NCBI GenBank assembly: GCA_964627665.1
Contig: CAZVKG010000008.1
Coordinates: 1-64,000 of the forward strand
Source of the DNA: UBA1351 sp964627665
GTDB taxonomy: Bacteria; Bacillota; Clostridia; Lachnospirales; Vallitaleaceae
Direction of reading: 5' to 3'
DNA length: 64,000 bases
The notes under the pieces: model-generated
Told to the model about the DNA's origin: nothing
Seen by the model: the letters and a program-made list of their open reading frames with translations, nothing else
Database searches by the model: none
Position numbers and translations under genes: made by a program
In this document: positions 1 to 8,637 of the stretch, piece after piece
Position numbering within the stretch: position 1 is the stretch's first letter
Layout: every line of letters starts with the position of its first letter

Positions 1-433
1 TTGCAATCAATACTTTTTGCATCTGACCACCTGAAAGTTGACCGATTTGTCGATGCCTCAAATCATATATGTTTAGAAAACGCATTAACTCTTCGCTTTT
101 TTTATAGGATGATTCATGGGTTCGATAAAACCAGCGTTGTTGTTTTTTAGCTTCTCCCATGAGAACAACATCTTCGACCGTCGTCGGAAACGACTTTTCA
201 AAAGATGTAAATTGTGGCACATAGCCTAAGCGAAGTCCTTCTTTTATTTCGATACTACCGTTTGTTGGCTCAATAAGTCCAACGATGGTCTTTAATAATG
301 TTGATTTTCCACCACCATTTGGGCCAATTACTCCTAAGAACTCTTTATTCTCTATCGCCAAATTTACCTTGTGTAAAGCATTTACTTTTCCGTAATGCAC
401 ACATAAATCTTTAACAACTACATCCACATCCAT
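1..433 (-). CDS. Metal-type ABC transporter ATP-binding protein (3' part cut by window edge)
   Basis: About 144 N-terminal residues are visible; the rest lies beyond position 1. The Walker A motif GPNGGGKST and the ABC signature LSGGQMQKV are intact, and the overall pattern resembles the ZnuC/MntB family that powers zinc or manganese uptake. The start is ambiguous. An ATG at 433 directly abuts a GAGGTGG ribosome site, whereas a GTG at 427 in the same frame has 6-nt spacing and is the more likely start. It follows the lipoprotein gene by a few bases, so the two are probably co-transcribed. The metal specificity is inferred only from family likeness. Confidence 0.85.
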   Translation of the reverse strand, partial: MDVDVVVKDLCVHYGKVNALHKVNLAIENKEFLGVIGPNGGGKSTLLKTIVGLIEPTNGSIEIKEGLRLGYVPQFTSFEKSFPTTVEDVVLMGEAKKQQRWFYRTHESSYKKSEELMRFLNIYDLRHRQIGQLSGGQMQKVLIA

Positions 434-439
434 CCACCT

Positions 440-1465
440 CTATTCAAACTCAAAATCAACGTTTCCCCACTGTTCTCTGTTTATCTCAACCGATGTATTC
501 CGTCGCCATTCTTCATATACAAGATCAAAATGTTCGGATTTTAATGTATTAATTATCTTTTTGCGCAATTCTGTCTCAAATTCCATAAAATTTTTATCAA
601 ATTCCTTCAACTCTTCTGTTGATGGCTCTATAATTTCAATAAGCTTAAACAAATATGCCCCTTGGTCCACACGAATTACTTGGCTAATCTCACCTACTTC
701 AAGATTTGTCAGTTCAGCTTCAAACGCTTCCGGTATTGTCGTTTTCGTATATGTAAAGAGTATTTCCTCTCCTTGATGATACATATCAATAAGTTCTTCA
801 AACGCTTTCCCATTAAGCACTTCTTCCGGTGTATCGTCAGCATCTAATGGAATAAATATTTCCTGAACTTGAATTTGTGTCAACAAGTCTTTGGGGCCTG
901 TTTCAACAAGTTGTCGGTAATCTCTATTCTCCAACATGAGTTGTCGAATGGTATCTTCATCCGGGGTTAAATCACTTGTCAAATCATTATAGACACCGCT
1001 TGCTCTTGCAAATTCTAGAAAAACATGATGAACACGTTCTTCTGTAATTCCATGTTCTTGTTTGAAGTTTTCCGGCAACTGTTCATAATACTTTGTTCCT
1101 TGCGTTTTGCTTGCTGTTTTTTGCTCTTCCGACAATTCAATTCTAAACTCATCTGCTTTTTTTTGAATCGTTTTTATGCGAACAATATTTTTAAGAACTG
1201 CATCTCGTGCAACTTCGCTTGCACTTTTACCACCACTAAAATCTTCAAATTCCCAAACATTTTCTCCACCAATATTTATAAATTCATCGTATACTTGATA
1301 AGCATATATCATGACTTCGGCTTGCCCAATTGCCAGATCATCAATTTTAACCCAATAATCCTCTTCAACAACGTTTTGTTTTGAACATGACAAAAAACCA
1401 CTTAACATAAGTAGTAAAACTAAAATACGTACTGTATGTGCATATACTTGGTAGCTTCTGTCCAT
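440..1465 (-). CDS. SurA/PrsA-like peptidyl-prolyl isomerase lipoprotein
   Basis: The chosen start (ATG 1465, 341 aa) gives a lipoprotein signal: a short charged N-terminus, a run of Leu/Val, then Cys27 in SGFLSC. Longer reading to 1495 is open but lacks a ribosome site, while GGAGAG precedes 1465. The body has a SurA-N-like helical region (around residues 60-170) and a parvulin-like region (around 195-290) with conserved-type pattern IPEAFEAEL...GEIS. It probably acts outside the membrane, folding exported proteins. Mfd lies just upstream, an arrangement often seen for PrsA-like genes in Firmicutes. The isomerase activity is inferred. Confidence 0.7.
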   Translation of the reverse strand: MDRSYQVYAHTVRILVLLLMLSGFLSCSKQNVVEEDYWVKIDDLAIGQAEVMIYAYQVYDEFINIGGENVWEFEDFSGGKSASEVARDAVLKNIVRIKTIQKKADEFRIELSEEQKTASKTQGTKYYEQLPENFKQEHGITEERVHHVFLEFARASGVYNDLTSDLTPDEDTIRQLMLENRDYRQLVETGPKDLLTQIQVQEIFIPLDADDTPEEVLNGKAFEELIDMYHQGEEILFTYTKTTIPEAFEAELTNLEVGEISQVIRVDQGAYLFKLIEIIEPSTEELKEFDKNFMEFETELRKKIINTLKSEHFDLVYEEWRRNTSVEINREQWGNVDFEFE

Positions 1466-1526
1466 AACTTTCTCTCCAGTCACTACCCCCATCAATTGCC
1501 ATTATTCTTATTATACGCGTTCGTGC

Positions 1527-4500
1527 CTAGGACTTCAATTCTTTTAAGTCTTGTAATAAAGATTTAATATGAATAAACTTCTCTTTAAACTCTTCTTTAT
1601 TAAGTACTAATGTAAAATAGGGTCTTTGATTCACCGTAAAGCGTCGATGTTTTTCATCTCTTGATATAATATCCGGAATTTTGGTCGGATCAATGGATGC
1701 ATCTTGTTTTATCTCAAAAAGAATATTGGTATTCTTCTCTTCAATTGATGTAATATATAAATGGTTAGCCAAACCTTTAATTAGGGCAACTTCAAGTAAA
1801 TTTTCAACTGCTTTCGGTAAATCTCCATACCGATCAATTAATTCATCTTGCATATCTTCATAGTCTTCCACCGTCGAAATAGATGCAATCTTTTTGTAAC
1901 TCTCGATTTTTTGCACTTCATTTTTAATGTAATAGGGCGGAATAAATGCATCAACCGTTAATTCAATAACCGTCTCAAAGCGTTCTTCATAATGTCCACC
2001 TTGTTGTTTTTTAACAGCATCTTCTAATAGTTTACAGTATAAGTCATAACCGACTGCATCCATATGTCCATGTTGACTTTGTCCAAGAATATTCCCGGCA
2101 CCTCGAATCTCTAAATCACGCATGGCAATGCGGAATCCCGAACCAAATTCTGTAAATTCTTTGATTGCCTTCAATCGTTTTTCTGCAATCTCCTGAAGCA
2201 CTTTATCTCGCTTATATGTCAGGTAGGCATAGGCTAATCGACTCGATCGCCCTACCCGTCCTCGCAGCTGATACAATTGGGATAATCCCATATGATCCGC
2301 ATTCTGTATAATAATCGTATTCACATTTTGTATATCCAGACCGGTTTCAATAATCGTCGTTGCGACTAACACATCGATTTCACCATTGATAAAATCAACC
2401 ATAATATCCTCGAGTTCACGTTCACTCATCTGCCCATGAGCAAAAGCAACCGTTGCTTCAGGAACCATTGCACTGATTTTTAAGGCAACTTCATCAATGT
2501 CTTTGACACGATTATGTACAAAATAGACTTGTCCTTCCCGTGAAAGTTCTCGGTAAATTGCATCTTTAATCAGTTCATCATTATGTTCCAATACATAGGT
2601 TTGTATCGGTTGCCGCTCTTCCGGCGGTTCTTCTAATACACTCATATCACGTATTCCGATTAAACTCATATGTAGTGTTCTCGGTATAGGTGTCGCTGTT
2701 AAGGTCAAAACATCAATATCTTCTTTGAGATGTTTAATCTTTTCTTTATGGGTTACTCCAAAACGTTGTTCTTCATCCACAATTAATAAGCCTAAATCCT
2801 TAAACTGAATATCTTTAGATACTAATCGATGGGTTCCGATGACAATATCCACGAGTCCTTTTTTCAAACCTTCAATAGTAATCTGCTGTTCTTTTTTTGT
2901 CCGAAAACGTGACATCATATCAACACGAACAGGGAAATCTTTCATGCGTTGCACAAAATTATTGTAGTGCTGTTGTGCCAGAATTGTTGTCGGAACAAGA
3001 TATACGACTTGTTTCCCATCTTGAACCGCTTTAAAGGCAGCCCGTATAGCAACTTCCGTTTTTCCATAACCAACATCACCACAGATTAATCGATCCATAA
3101 TCTTTGTGCTTTCCATGTCATTTTTAGTGTCTTCAATTGCATTTAGCTGATCATCTGTTTCATCATAAGGGAACATTTCTTCAAACTCTTGTTGCCACAG
3201 TGTATCTTTACTATAAATGAATCCTTTTGTTTCTTGACGTTTTGCATATAGGGAGATTAGCTCTGTCGCTAACTCTTCGACCGCACCTTTAACTTTAGAT
3301 TTTGTTTTCTTCCACTCAGACGTTCCCAATTTATTAAGCTTTGGCGCTTTTCCTTCTGCTCCAATATATTTTTGAATTGCATCTAATTGACTCGTCGCGA
3401 TATATAAACTCCCATTATCTCGATAGTCAATTTTAATAAAATCTTTACTGACATTGTCGATTTCAATCGTCTCTAGCCCGCGAAAAACACCGACGCCATG
3501 ATGTTCGTGAACAATATAGTCTCCGACTTTTAGATCTGTAAAACGATCGATTTTGCTTCCACCGGAATATTTACGTTTTTTGGCTTTTTTCTTGACGCCA
3601 GCCATATCTGTTTCTGCTAGTATAGCAAACTTAACATCCGGATAGTCAAACCCTCTATGAATTTGACCAACACCGATATTTATAATACCTTTCGGTAATT
3701 CGTGATCAAAATCTTTTAAAACACGACTTGGAATATCATGTTCAAGGAACAATTCGTGTAAACGTTGACTGCGTGTTCTTGATGCTGTCACTAAGAGCAT
3801 CGTATAGTCCAAATTCAAATAATAATTTATATCTTTAATCATTAAATCAAAGTTTTGATGATAAACATTAATGGATTTAATATTAAATTGTAGATTTTCT
3901 TCATAATCCAATACTTTTTTGGTCGAAAAAAGACTATTCATCATAATTGTCTGATACGTATTTATTTCATCTATGATATGATTAAAACGATGTCCTAATT
4001 CTAATTGCTTGGGTAATATTTGTCCTTTTTCAAACCGGGTTTGCATACTATCTGTATATTCATGGGTCATACCTTTTATACGCTCTAAAATATGCGTTGG
4101 TTCTACAAGGACAATTTTGGGGTTAGTTAAATAATCTAAAATACTATAAATTTGATCATAGTAATAGAACACATAACTCTCAATACCATTAAAATTGCCA
4201 TGTTGACTAATCTTATCTGTTAACACCTCATACGTTCGCTTGAGTTCCCCAATCTCATCCAGAAGATTTTTCTTTTTCAATTTTTTATAATGCTGTTCAT
4301 AATCCTTTGTCGATGTCTCTAGTGCCCGTTGAACGGCTTCTTCATCTACAACAATCTCTCTTGCCGGCAAAATCATTGCTTCATCGAGCATCGATATCGA
4401 ACGTTGTGTCTCGTGGTTCACTAGGCGAATTGAATCCACTTCATCCCCAAAAAATTCAATACGAACGATGTCCTCCATATTCATAGGAAAAACATCAACA

Positions 4501-5030
4501 AGCCCCCCTCTAAGTGCAAATTGTCCGCGACTTTCAACGATATCTACGCGTTCATATCCTAAAAATACGAGTTCTTTTGCTAATTGGGTTACTGATTTTT
4601 CCAAGCCTACTTCGAAATTTAATACCTTAGATTGAATTTTATCAAAAGATATTAATGGGTCCACTAATGCTTCTACTGACATCACAAGCGTTATATCATT
4701 CCCTTGAACAAGCTGCTCTAGAATTAGCATTCTCGCTCGAGTAATATCATTGCTATGCACATCTGCACTATAAAAAATCAAGTCTTTTGACGGATAAAAT
4801 AATACACGCTCCCCTTCAAAAAACTTCATATCATCAACAATTTCTTTTGCTTTCTTCTCATCTGGCGTAATGATTACTTTTGTTCCCACAGGCAAGAGAC
4901 CACTCACTAAGTGACTGACCTGGGAATCCGATACACCGGAAATATTCAAATGGGTTTTCTTATATTTTAAATGCCGTAAAGCCGCTTCAAACACTTCAAG
5001 GGACTTTAAAGGTTCTATGATATTTTGCAC
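1527..5030 (-). CDS. mfd: Transcription-repair coupling factor Mfd
   Basis: This 1167-aa protein displaces RNA polymerase stalled at DNA lesions and recruits UvrA. It has the usual full length. An N-terminal UvrB-like part is followed by a CarD-type RNA polymerase interaction domain near residue 510 (motif VGDYIVHEHHGVGVFRG), then a RecG-like helicase with Walker A GDVGYGKTE near residue 655 and a DEEQ box near 748. A C-terminal TRCF domain completes it. The start is a GTG without a clear ribosome site, 25 bases after pth, so translation coupling to pth is possible. Identity is secure. Confidence 0.97.
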   Translation of the reverse strand: MQNIIEPLKSLEVFEAALRHLKYKKTHLNISGVSDSQVSHLVSGLLPVGTKVIITPDEKKAKEIVDDMKFFEGERVLFYPSKDLIFYSADVHSNDITRARMLILEQLVQGNDITLVMSVEALVDPLISFDKIQSKVLNFEVGLEKSVTQLAKELVFLGYERVDIVESRGQFALRGGLVDVFPMNMEDIVRIEFFGDEVDSIRLVNHETQRSISMLDEAMILPAREIVVDEEAVQRALETSTKDYEQHYKKLKKKNLLDEIGELKRTYEVLTDKISQHGNFNGIESYVFYYYDQIYSILDYLTNPKIVLVEPTHILERIKGMTHEYTDSMQTRFEKGQILPKQLELGHRFNHIIDEINTYQTIMMNSLFSTKKVLDYEENLQFNIKSINVYHQNFDLMIKDINYYLNLDYTMLLVTASRTRSQRLHELFLEHDIPSRVLKDFDHELPKGIINIGVGQIHRGFDYPDVKFAILAETDMAGVKKKAKKRKYSGGSKIDRFTDLKVGDYIVHEHHGVGVFRGLETIEIDNVSKDFIKIDYRDNGSLYIATSQLDAIQKYIGAEGKAPKLNKLGTSEWKKTKSKVKGAVEELATELISLYAKRQETKGFIYSKDTLWQQEFEEMFPYDETDDQLNAIEDTKNDMESTKIMDRLICGDVGYGKTEVAIRAAFKAVQDGKQVVYLVPTTILAQQHYNNFVQRMKDFPVRVDMMSRFRTKKEQQITIEGLKKGLVDIVIGTHRLVSKDIQFKDLGLLIVDEEQRFGVTHKEKIKHLKEDIDVLTLTATPIPRTLHMSLIGIRDMSVLEEPPEERQPIQTYVLEHNDELIKDAIYRELSREGQVYFVHNRVKDIDEVALKISAMVPEATVAFAHGQMSERELEDIMVDFINGEIDVLVATTIIETGLDIQNVNTIIIQNADHMGLSQLYQLRGRVGRSSRLAYAYLTYKRDKVLQEIAEKRLKAIKEFTEFGSGFRIAMRDLEIRGAGNILGQSQHGHMDAVGYDLYCKLLEDAVKKQQGGHYEERFETVIELTVDAFIPPYYIKNEVQKIESYKKIASISTVEDYEDMQDELIDRYGDLPKAVENLLEVALIKGLANHLYITSIEEKNTNILFEIKQDASIDPTKIPDIISRDEKHRRFTVNQRPYFTLVLNKEEFKEKFIHIKSLLQDLKELKS

Positions 5031-5055
5031 ACGATCACGCTTTCATAGGTTGAAT

Positions 5056-5619
5056 TTATTTTTTGTTATAATTATTCATAGCATAGTTTATACCTTGTTC
5101 AAGAATCGATTCGATTGCATTCGCAGTATGTTCAATGCTCTCACTCATTTTTTCAATTTCACTTTTATTGAATCGATCTAAGACAAAATGTTCAGCCTTT
5201 ACATTCGGAGGCTGAGGTCCAACGCCGACTTTTAGCCGAAGAAAATAATCCTGGCCCAGATGACTAATGATATTTTTAATACCATTATGTCCACCCGCAC
5301 TTCCTTTATCTCTAATACGAAGTGCACCTAAATCCATACTGAGGTCATCATAAATGACAATAATATCTTCTGCACTTAATTTATAAAAATCTAATACTTC
5401 ACGGACACATTCCCCACTTAAGTTCATATACGTCAAAGGCATCACTAACAAGACTTTTTCTCCTGCAATGACACCTTGACCGACAATACCTTTAAACTTA
5501 CGTTGATTCATGGGAATGTTATGTCGATGTGCCAATAACTCAACCACTTCAAAACCTATGTTATGACGGGTTTGAGCATATTTTAGCCCTTTGTTGCCTA
5601 GGCCTATAATTATCTTCAT
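5056..5619 (-). CDS. pth: Peptidyl-tRNA hydrolase
   Basis: Pth cleaves peptidyl-tRNA that drops off ribosomes. The 187-aa product has the family hallmarks: GLGNKGLKYAQTRHNIGF with the catalytic His19, the YDDLSMDLG segment with the conserved Asp, and GSAGGHNGIKNII. The start at 5619 is chosen over an in-frame ATG at 5625 because AGGAAGG lies 7 nt upstream of 5619 but only 1 nt from 5625. The gene lies between purA and mfd on the same strand; pth-mfd is a classic pair in Firmicutes. Confidence 0.96.
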   Translation of the reverse strand: MKIIIGLGNKGLKYAQTRHNIGFEVVELLAHRHNIPMNQRKFKGIVGQGVIAGEKVLLVMPLTYMNLSGECVREVLDFYKLSAEDIIVIYDDLSMDLGALRIRDKGSAGGHNGIKNIISHLGQDYFLRLKVGVGPQPPNVKAEHFVLDRFNKSEIEKMSESIEHTANAIESILEQGINYAMNNYNKK

Positions 5620-5652
5620 AGTCATTCCTTCCTAAATACTTGCGTATGAATA

Positions 5653-6927
5653 CTATTTTACATAAATGTTTTGATCCCGATTCGGTCCGACACCAACCAT
5701 AGATACTTTTGCCCCACAAAGCTCTTCAACACGTTTCACGTACGTTTTAGCCGCCTCAGGTAGGTCTTCATAATCTCTAATATGGTCAATGGGTCCCCAA
5801 CCTTCTAATTCCTCGTATACAGGCTCACACAGTGCTAATTCTTCCAAGCTAGCAGGGAACTCATGAATTGTTTCCTCACCTTTTTTGTAAGCCACACATA
5901 TTTTTAGTGTATCAATATTTGCCAATACATCAATCTTATTTAGTGCAATACTCGTCAATCCACTTGTCCTCACAGCAAATTTTCCAATCACTGCATCAAA
6001 CCATCCACAACGTCTTGCTCGCCCCGTTGTTGTTCCGAATTCATGTCCAATATCACGAATCTGCTCTCCAACTTCATCAAACAATTCTGTCGGGAAGGGT
6101 CCTTTTCCCACACGTGTAACATAGCCTTTCATAACTCCGATGCATTCATCAATCATGGTTGGTCCAATACCTGAACCGACACACACACCACCAGTAATCG
6201 GATGTGAACTTGTGACATAAGGATAGGTTCCAAGGTCAAGATCTAATAAGGTACCTTGTGCCCCTTCAAAAAGAACTTTTTTTCCGGACTTAATCGCTTC
6301 ATATGCTAGGACTGTTGTATCATCGACATATGGCTTCAAGCGTTTTGCATATTCCTTATACTCAGTAATGATTTCTTCCGGGTCAAACTGAATATCTTGC
6401 TCATACACATATTTAATTATTTTATTTTTAATGATCACATTTTCTCGAACTTTATTGGCAAAAACGTCTTCATTATATAAATCGCAAATACGGATTCCTG
6501 ATCGTTCCGCTTTATCCATATAGCAAGGGCCAATCCCCTTTTTAGTTGTCCCGATATCATTAAGCCCTCTAGCCTCTTCTTTAATTCCATCAAGTACTTT
6601 ATGATAGGGCATAACCACATGTGCACGCTTACTGATTTTTAGACGTTCAAAAGAAATACCTCGTTTTGCTAATCCGTCCATTTCTTCTAAAATCCCTTGT
6701 GGATCAATAACAACACCATTTGCAACAATACAATCTGTTCCCGGATATAATACTCCGGAAGGAATCAAGTGAAATTTATATACATTGTTATCAACGGCTA
6801 CAGTATGGCCCGCATTATTTCCACCTTGTGATCTTATGACAACCTCTGCCTCTTCAGACAAAATATCGATGATCTTCGCCTTACCTTCATCTCCCCATTG
6901 TGCACCTATTATAACTTTTGTCGCCAT
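5653..6927 (-). CDS. purA: Adenylosuccinate synthetase
   Basis: PurA joins IMP and aspartate with GTP, the first committed step to AMP. The 424-aa length is standard. The N-terminal GAQWGDEGKAK holds the catalytic Asp13, NNAGHTV holds the catalytic His, and GTTTGRARRCGW lies in the C-terminal half. ATG 6927 is preceded by AAGGAG with good spacing; eight extra upstream codons are open but not needed. It leads a purA-pth-mfd block. Candidate PurR boxes and a promoter lie about 120-190 bp upstream. Confidence 0.97.
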   Translation of the reverse strand: MATKVIIGAQWGDEGKAKIIDILSEEAEVVIRSQGGNNAGHTVAVDNNVYKFHLIPSGVLYPGTDCIVANGVVIDPQGILEEMDGLAKRGISFERLKISKRAHVVMPYHKVLDGIKEEARGLNDIGTTKKGIGPCYMDKAERSGIRICDLYNEDVFANKVRENVIIKNKIIKYVYEQDIQFDPEEIITEYKEYAKRLKPYVDDTTVLAYEAIKSGKKVLFEGAQGTLLDLDLGTYPYVTSSHPITGGVCVGSGIGPTMIDECIGVMKGYVTRVGKGPFPTELFDEVGEQIRDIGHEFGTTTGRARRCGWFDAVIGKFAVRTSGLTSIALNKIDVLANIDTLKICVAYKKGEETIHEFPASLEELALCEPVYEELEGWGPIDHIRDYEDLPEAAKTYVKRVEELCGAKVSMVGVGPNRDQNIYVK

Positions 6928-6956
6928 AAAAAAACTCCTTCCAAAACACATTTTTA

Positions 6957-6985
6957 TTGACAGGATAGTATCCCATTGATATAAT
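6957..6985 (+). promoter_or_regulatory. Perfect consensus promoter on plus strand without an adjacent gene
   Basis: TTGACA (6957-6962) and TATAAT (6980-6985) are separated by exactly 17 nt on the plus strand. The next plus-strand start codon is at 7301, which has its own promoter. The product could be a small RNA, a long leader of the MecA-like gene, or an antisense transcript over the purA upstream region. I see no ORF or terminator that settles this. Confidence 0.5.
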
Positions 6986-7046
6986 ATCCGTTACATTCTA
7001 TTATATATTATAACTGGGCTTTTGAATATAAGCACAGTCCTTTAAT

Positions 7047-7075
7047 ATATTATCAAAATAATTCATGAAAATCAA
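7047..7075 (-). promoter_or_regulatory. Candidate purA promoter
   Basis: On the minus strand, TTGATT (7075-7070) and TAATAT (7052-7047) are 17 nt apart and point to purA, with about 115 nt of leader. Both hexamers are weak (4 of 6 consensus bases each). The call rests mainly on the adjacent PurBox-like pair. Confidence 0.3.
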
Positions 7076-7077
7076 GC

Positions 7078-7121
7078 ATTTCCGAATATTAATGGCTATA
7101 TCTTTAAAAATGTTCGGCAAA
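7078..7121. promoter_or_regulatory. PurBox-like inverted pair upstream of purA
   Basis: CCGAATATT (7082-7090) and AATGTTCGG (7109-7117) form an inverted pair with about 16 nt between the extended boxes. This matches the known layout of Bacillus PurR boxes, which have a CCGAAC-type core, inverted, 16-17 nt apart. Two further cores, TTCGG at 7174-7178 and CCGAA at 7189-7193, lie downstream. PurR is not in the window, so the assignment is inferred from pattern and from position upstream of purA. Confidence 0.4.
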
Positions 7122-7211
7122 ATTGTGTGACAAAGCTATTAATTTTTTATGAATTTTTAGAAAAAGCTTATTATTCGGGGCATTTTTACCGAAAATTATA
7201 ACACAAATAAC

Positions 7212-7241
7212 TTTACAGAACACTGTAAAATCAGTTATACT
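7212..7241 (+). promoter_or_regulatory. Promoter of the MecA-like gene with dyad over the -35
   Basis: TTTACA (7212-7217) and TATACT (7236-7241) are 18 nt apart. The -35 is the left arm of TTTACAG-AACA-CTGTAAA (7212-7229), a 7-bp inverted repeat that could be an operator. Confidence 0.55.
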
Positions 7242-7300
7242 ATAGTTAGAAGAGATATGTTTATTTATCTTCTAACATTTGTATGGAAGGAAGTGATCCT

Positions 7301-7975
7301 ATGAAAATCGAAAAGATCAACAACAATCAAATCAAATGCGTTCTTAGTAAAAATGATTTAACTTCCCGACAGATCAAAGTAAGCGAGCTTGCATATGGCA
7401 CTGATAAGGCTCAAGAACTATTTAAGGATATGATGTTGCAAGCAAGCGACCAATTTGGTTTCGAGGCTAACGATGCCCCATTAATGATTGAAGCTGTACC
7501 TTTATCTTCTGACAGCATTATGCTTATTATTACAAAGGTAGATAATCCAGATGACATCGAAGATAAGTTTGCCAATCTACCTGTACCGACGACAAGGACT
7601 TTCAAGAAAAAGACATTACCCGAAGAAAGTTTCGTCCAAGAATCCGCTCTTGAAAAAGAACGCATTAAAGATGAGCTTATTGATGTCTTTTATGTATATA
7701 TTTTCAATTCATTGGATGAAGTTTCGCACGCGGCGAACAAAGTTAATGATTTTGATTTTACACGTAGTTCATTATTCAAGAACGTTGTTACCAACCAATA
7801 CTATCTAGCTATTGTTGCCGATAACATCCCGCGTTGGGCAAACCGAGTAATCCGAGGCACTTTATCTGAGTATGGTGAATCTGCAGTACATCGACATACG
7901 GCTTTAAGTTATTTCGAAGAGCATTTTGATACGCTTATTAAAGATAATGCGGTCAATATTATGAGTCAATTTTGA
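7301..7975 (+). CDS. mecA: MecA-family adaptor protein
   Basis: MecA proteins hand substrates such as ComK to the ClpCP protease in Firmicutes. The N-terminal domain is typical: MKIEKINNNQIKCVLSKNDL, then KVSELAYGT, FGFEANDAPLMIEAVPLSSDS and IMLIITKVD. A charged linker (around residues 90-125) and a C-terminal ClpC-binding-type domain with FNSLDEVSHAA follow, for 224 aa in all. ATG 7301 has GGAAGGAAGTG upstream; an in-frame ATG at 7283 lacks a site. It is one of few plus-strand host genes here and ends at a strong hairpin. The real substrate is unknown. Confidence 0.88.
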   Translation: MKIEKINNNQIKCVLSKNDLTSRQIKVSELAYGTDKAQELFKDMMLQASDQFGFEANDAPLMIEAVPLSSDSIMLIITKVDNPDDIEDKFANLPVPTTRTFKKKTLPEESFVQESALEKERIKDELIDVFYVYIFNSLDEVSHAANKVNDFDFTRSSLFKNVVTNQYYLAIVADNIPRWANRVIRGTLSEYGESAVHRHTALSYFEEHFDTLIKDNAVNIMSQF

Positions 7976-7986
7976 TTTGATCCAAA

Positions 7987-8025
7987 TAAAAAAGGTTGTG
8001 TACTTTCGTACACAACCTTTTTTTG
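7987..8025. terminator. Bidirectional terminator between convergent genes
   Basis: AAAGGTTGTGTAC-TTTC-GTACACAACCTTT (7991-8020) is a perfect 13-bp stem with an A-tract on one side and a T-tract on the other. It can end both the MecA-like gene (plus) and the DUF1858 gene (minus, stop at 8026). Confidence 0.92.
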
Positions 8026-8229
8026 TTATCTGTCTTCTAAAAATGTATTCATCTGATCCAATAATGGATCTATTTCCATTCCGTGAACATAACAAGCTTC
8101 TTCTAATGTTTCACCTTGTGATGACGGACAACCGACACAGTGCATGCCGTTTTCCATTAATATCGGAATGAGTTCCTGATCGACACGAATAATATCTGCA
8201 ATAATCATATCTCCGGTAATTTTAGCCAT
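8026..8229 (-). CDS. DUF1858 small redox/disulfide-type protein
   Basis: This 67-aa protein has the DUF1858 pattern: DMIIADIIRVDQ, then GMHCVGCPSS with a CxxC, and a third Cys in EEACYVHGM. Members are small cytosolic proteins found alone or attached to oxidoreductases and hybrid cluster proteins; their exact role is not settled. ATG 8229 has AGGAGG 8 nt upstream and is preferred to TTG 8235. The gene is monocistronic, with a consensus-like promoter flanked by two dyads. Confidence 0.8.
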   Translation of the reverse strand: MAKITGDMIIADIIRVDQELIPILMENGMHCVGCPSSQGETLEEACYVHGMEIDPLLDQMNTFLEDR

Positions 8230-8262
8230 ATTCAAAGCCTCCTATCATTTATATCTCCATTG

Positions 8263-8340
8263 TATGATAATACGTTATCATATATAAGACATTATAATAC
8301 ACATATTTAAATATGGCAAGCTAATTGATAAAGATTATCA
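8263..8340 (-). promoter_or_regulatory. DUF1858 promoter flanked by two Fur-like dyads
   Basis: On the minus strand, TTGCCA (8319-8314) and TATAAT (8296-8291) are 17 nt apart. Immediately upstream of the -35 is TGATAAAGATTATCA (8326-8340), which differs from the Fur-type TGATAATnATTATCA at one position. Just downstream of the expected start is TATGATAA-TACG-TTATCATA (8263-8282). Two operators bracketing one promoter suggest tight control by a Fur-family or related regulator. The regulator's identity is inferred. Confidence 0.55.
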
Positions 8341-8363
8341 TTTCACCGGTTTACTCCTTTGCT

Positions 8364-8615
8364 TTAAGCTTGAAAAAATTCTTTCAAACTATCCGCAACT
8401 TTTACTTCATCTTCACCCTCAACCACAACTTCAATCTCATCTCCGTGCCCTGCGCCAACCGTTAATACACCGAGAATACTCTTAGGATTAACAGATTTTC
8501 CATCCTTAACCAGCTGAACTTCAGAGGCTACATTTTTAATGAGGTTTACAAGTTGCGTTGCCGGTCTAGCATGCAGACCTTCTTCAAATGGTACCTTTGC
8601 ATTAAAACGAATCAT
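8364..8615 (-). CDS. ptsH: Phosphocarrier protein HPr
   Basis: HPr receives phosphate from Enzyme I and gives it to sugar-specific IIA proteins. The 83-aa chain carries GLHARPAT with the phosphorylatable His15 and PKSILGVL with Ser46, the HPr kinase target that links to CcpA control in Firmicutes. It is the last gene of the fructose operon, 22 bases after the IIBC gene, with GGAGTG before the ATG. Placing ptsH here, apart from a usual ptsHI pair, means both general PTS proteins ride with fructose genes. Confidence 0.95.
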   Translation of the reverse strand: MIRFNAKVPFEEGLHARPATQLVNLIKNVASEVQLVKDGKSVNPKSILGVLTVGAGHGDEIEVVVEGEDEVKVADSLKEFFQA

Positions 8616-8637
8616 AACATCACTCCTTAATTTTTTC

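Noticed and set aside
6992..7211. A riboswitch in the long stretch before the MecA-like gene
   Set aside because: The CCGAA/TTCGG words suggest protein boxes; I could not fold a known purine or other riboswitch core.
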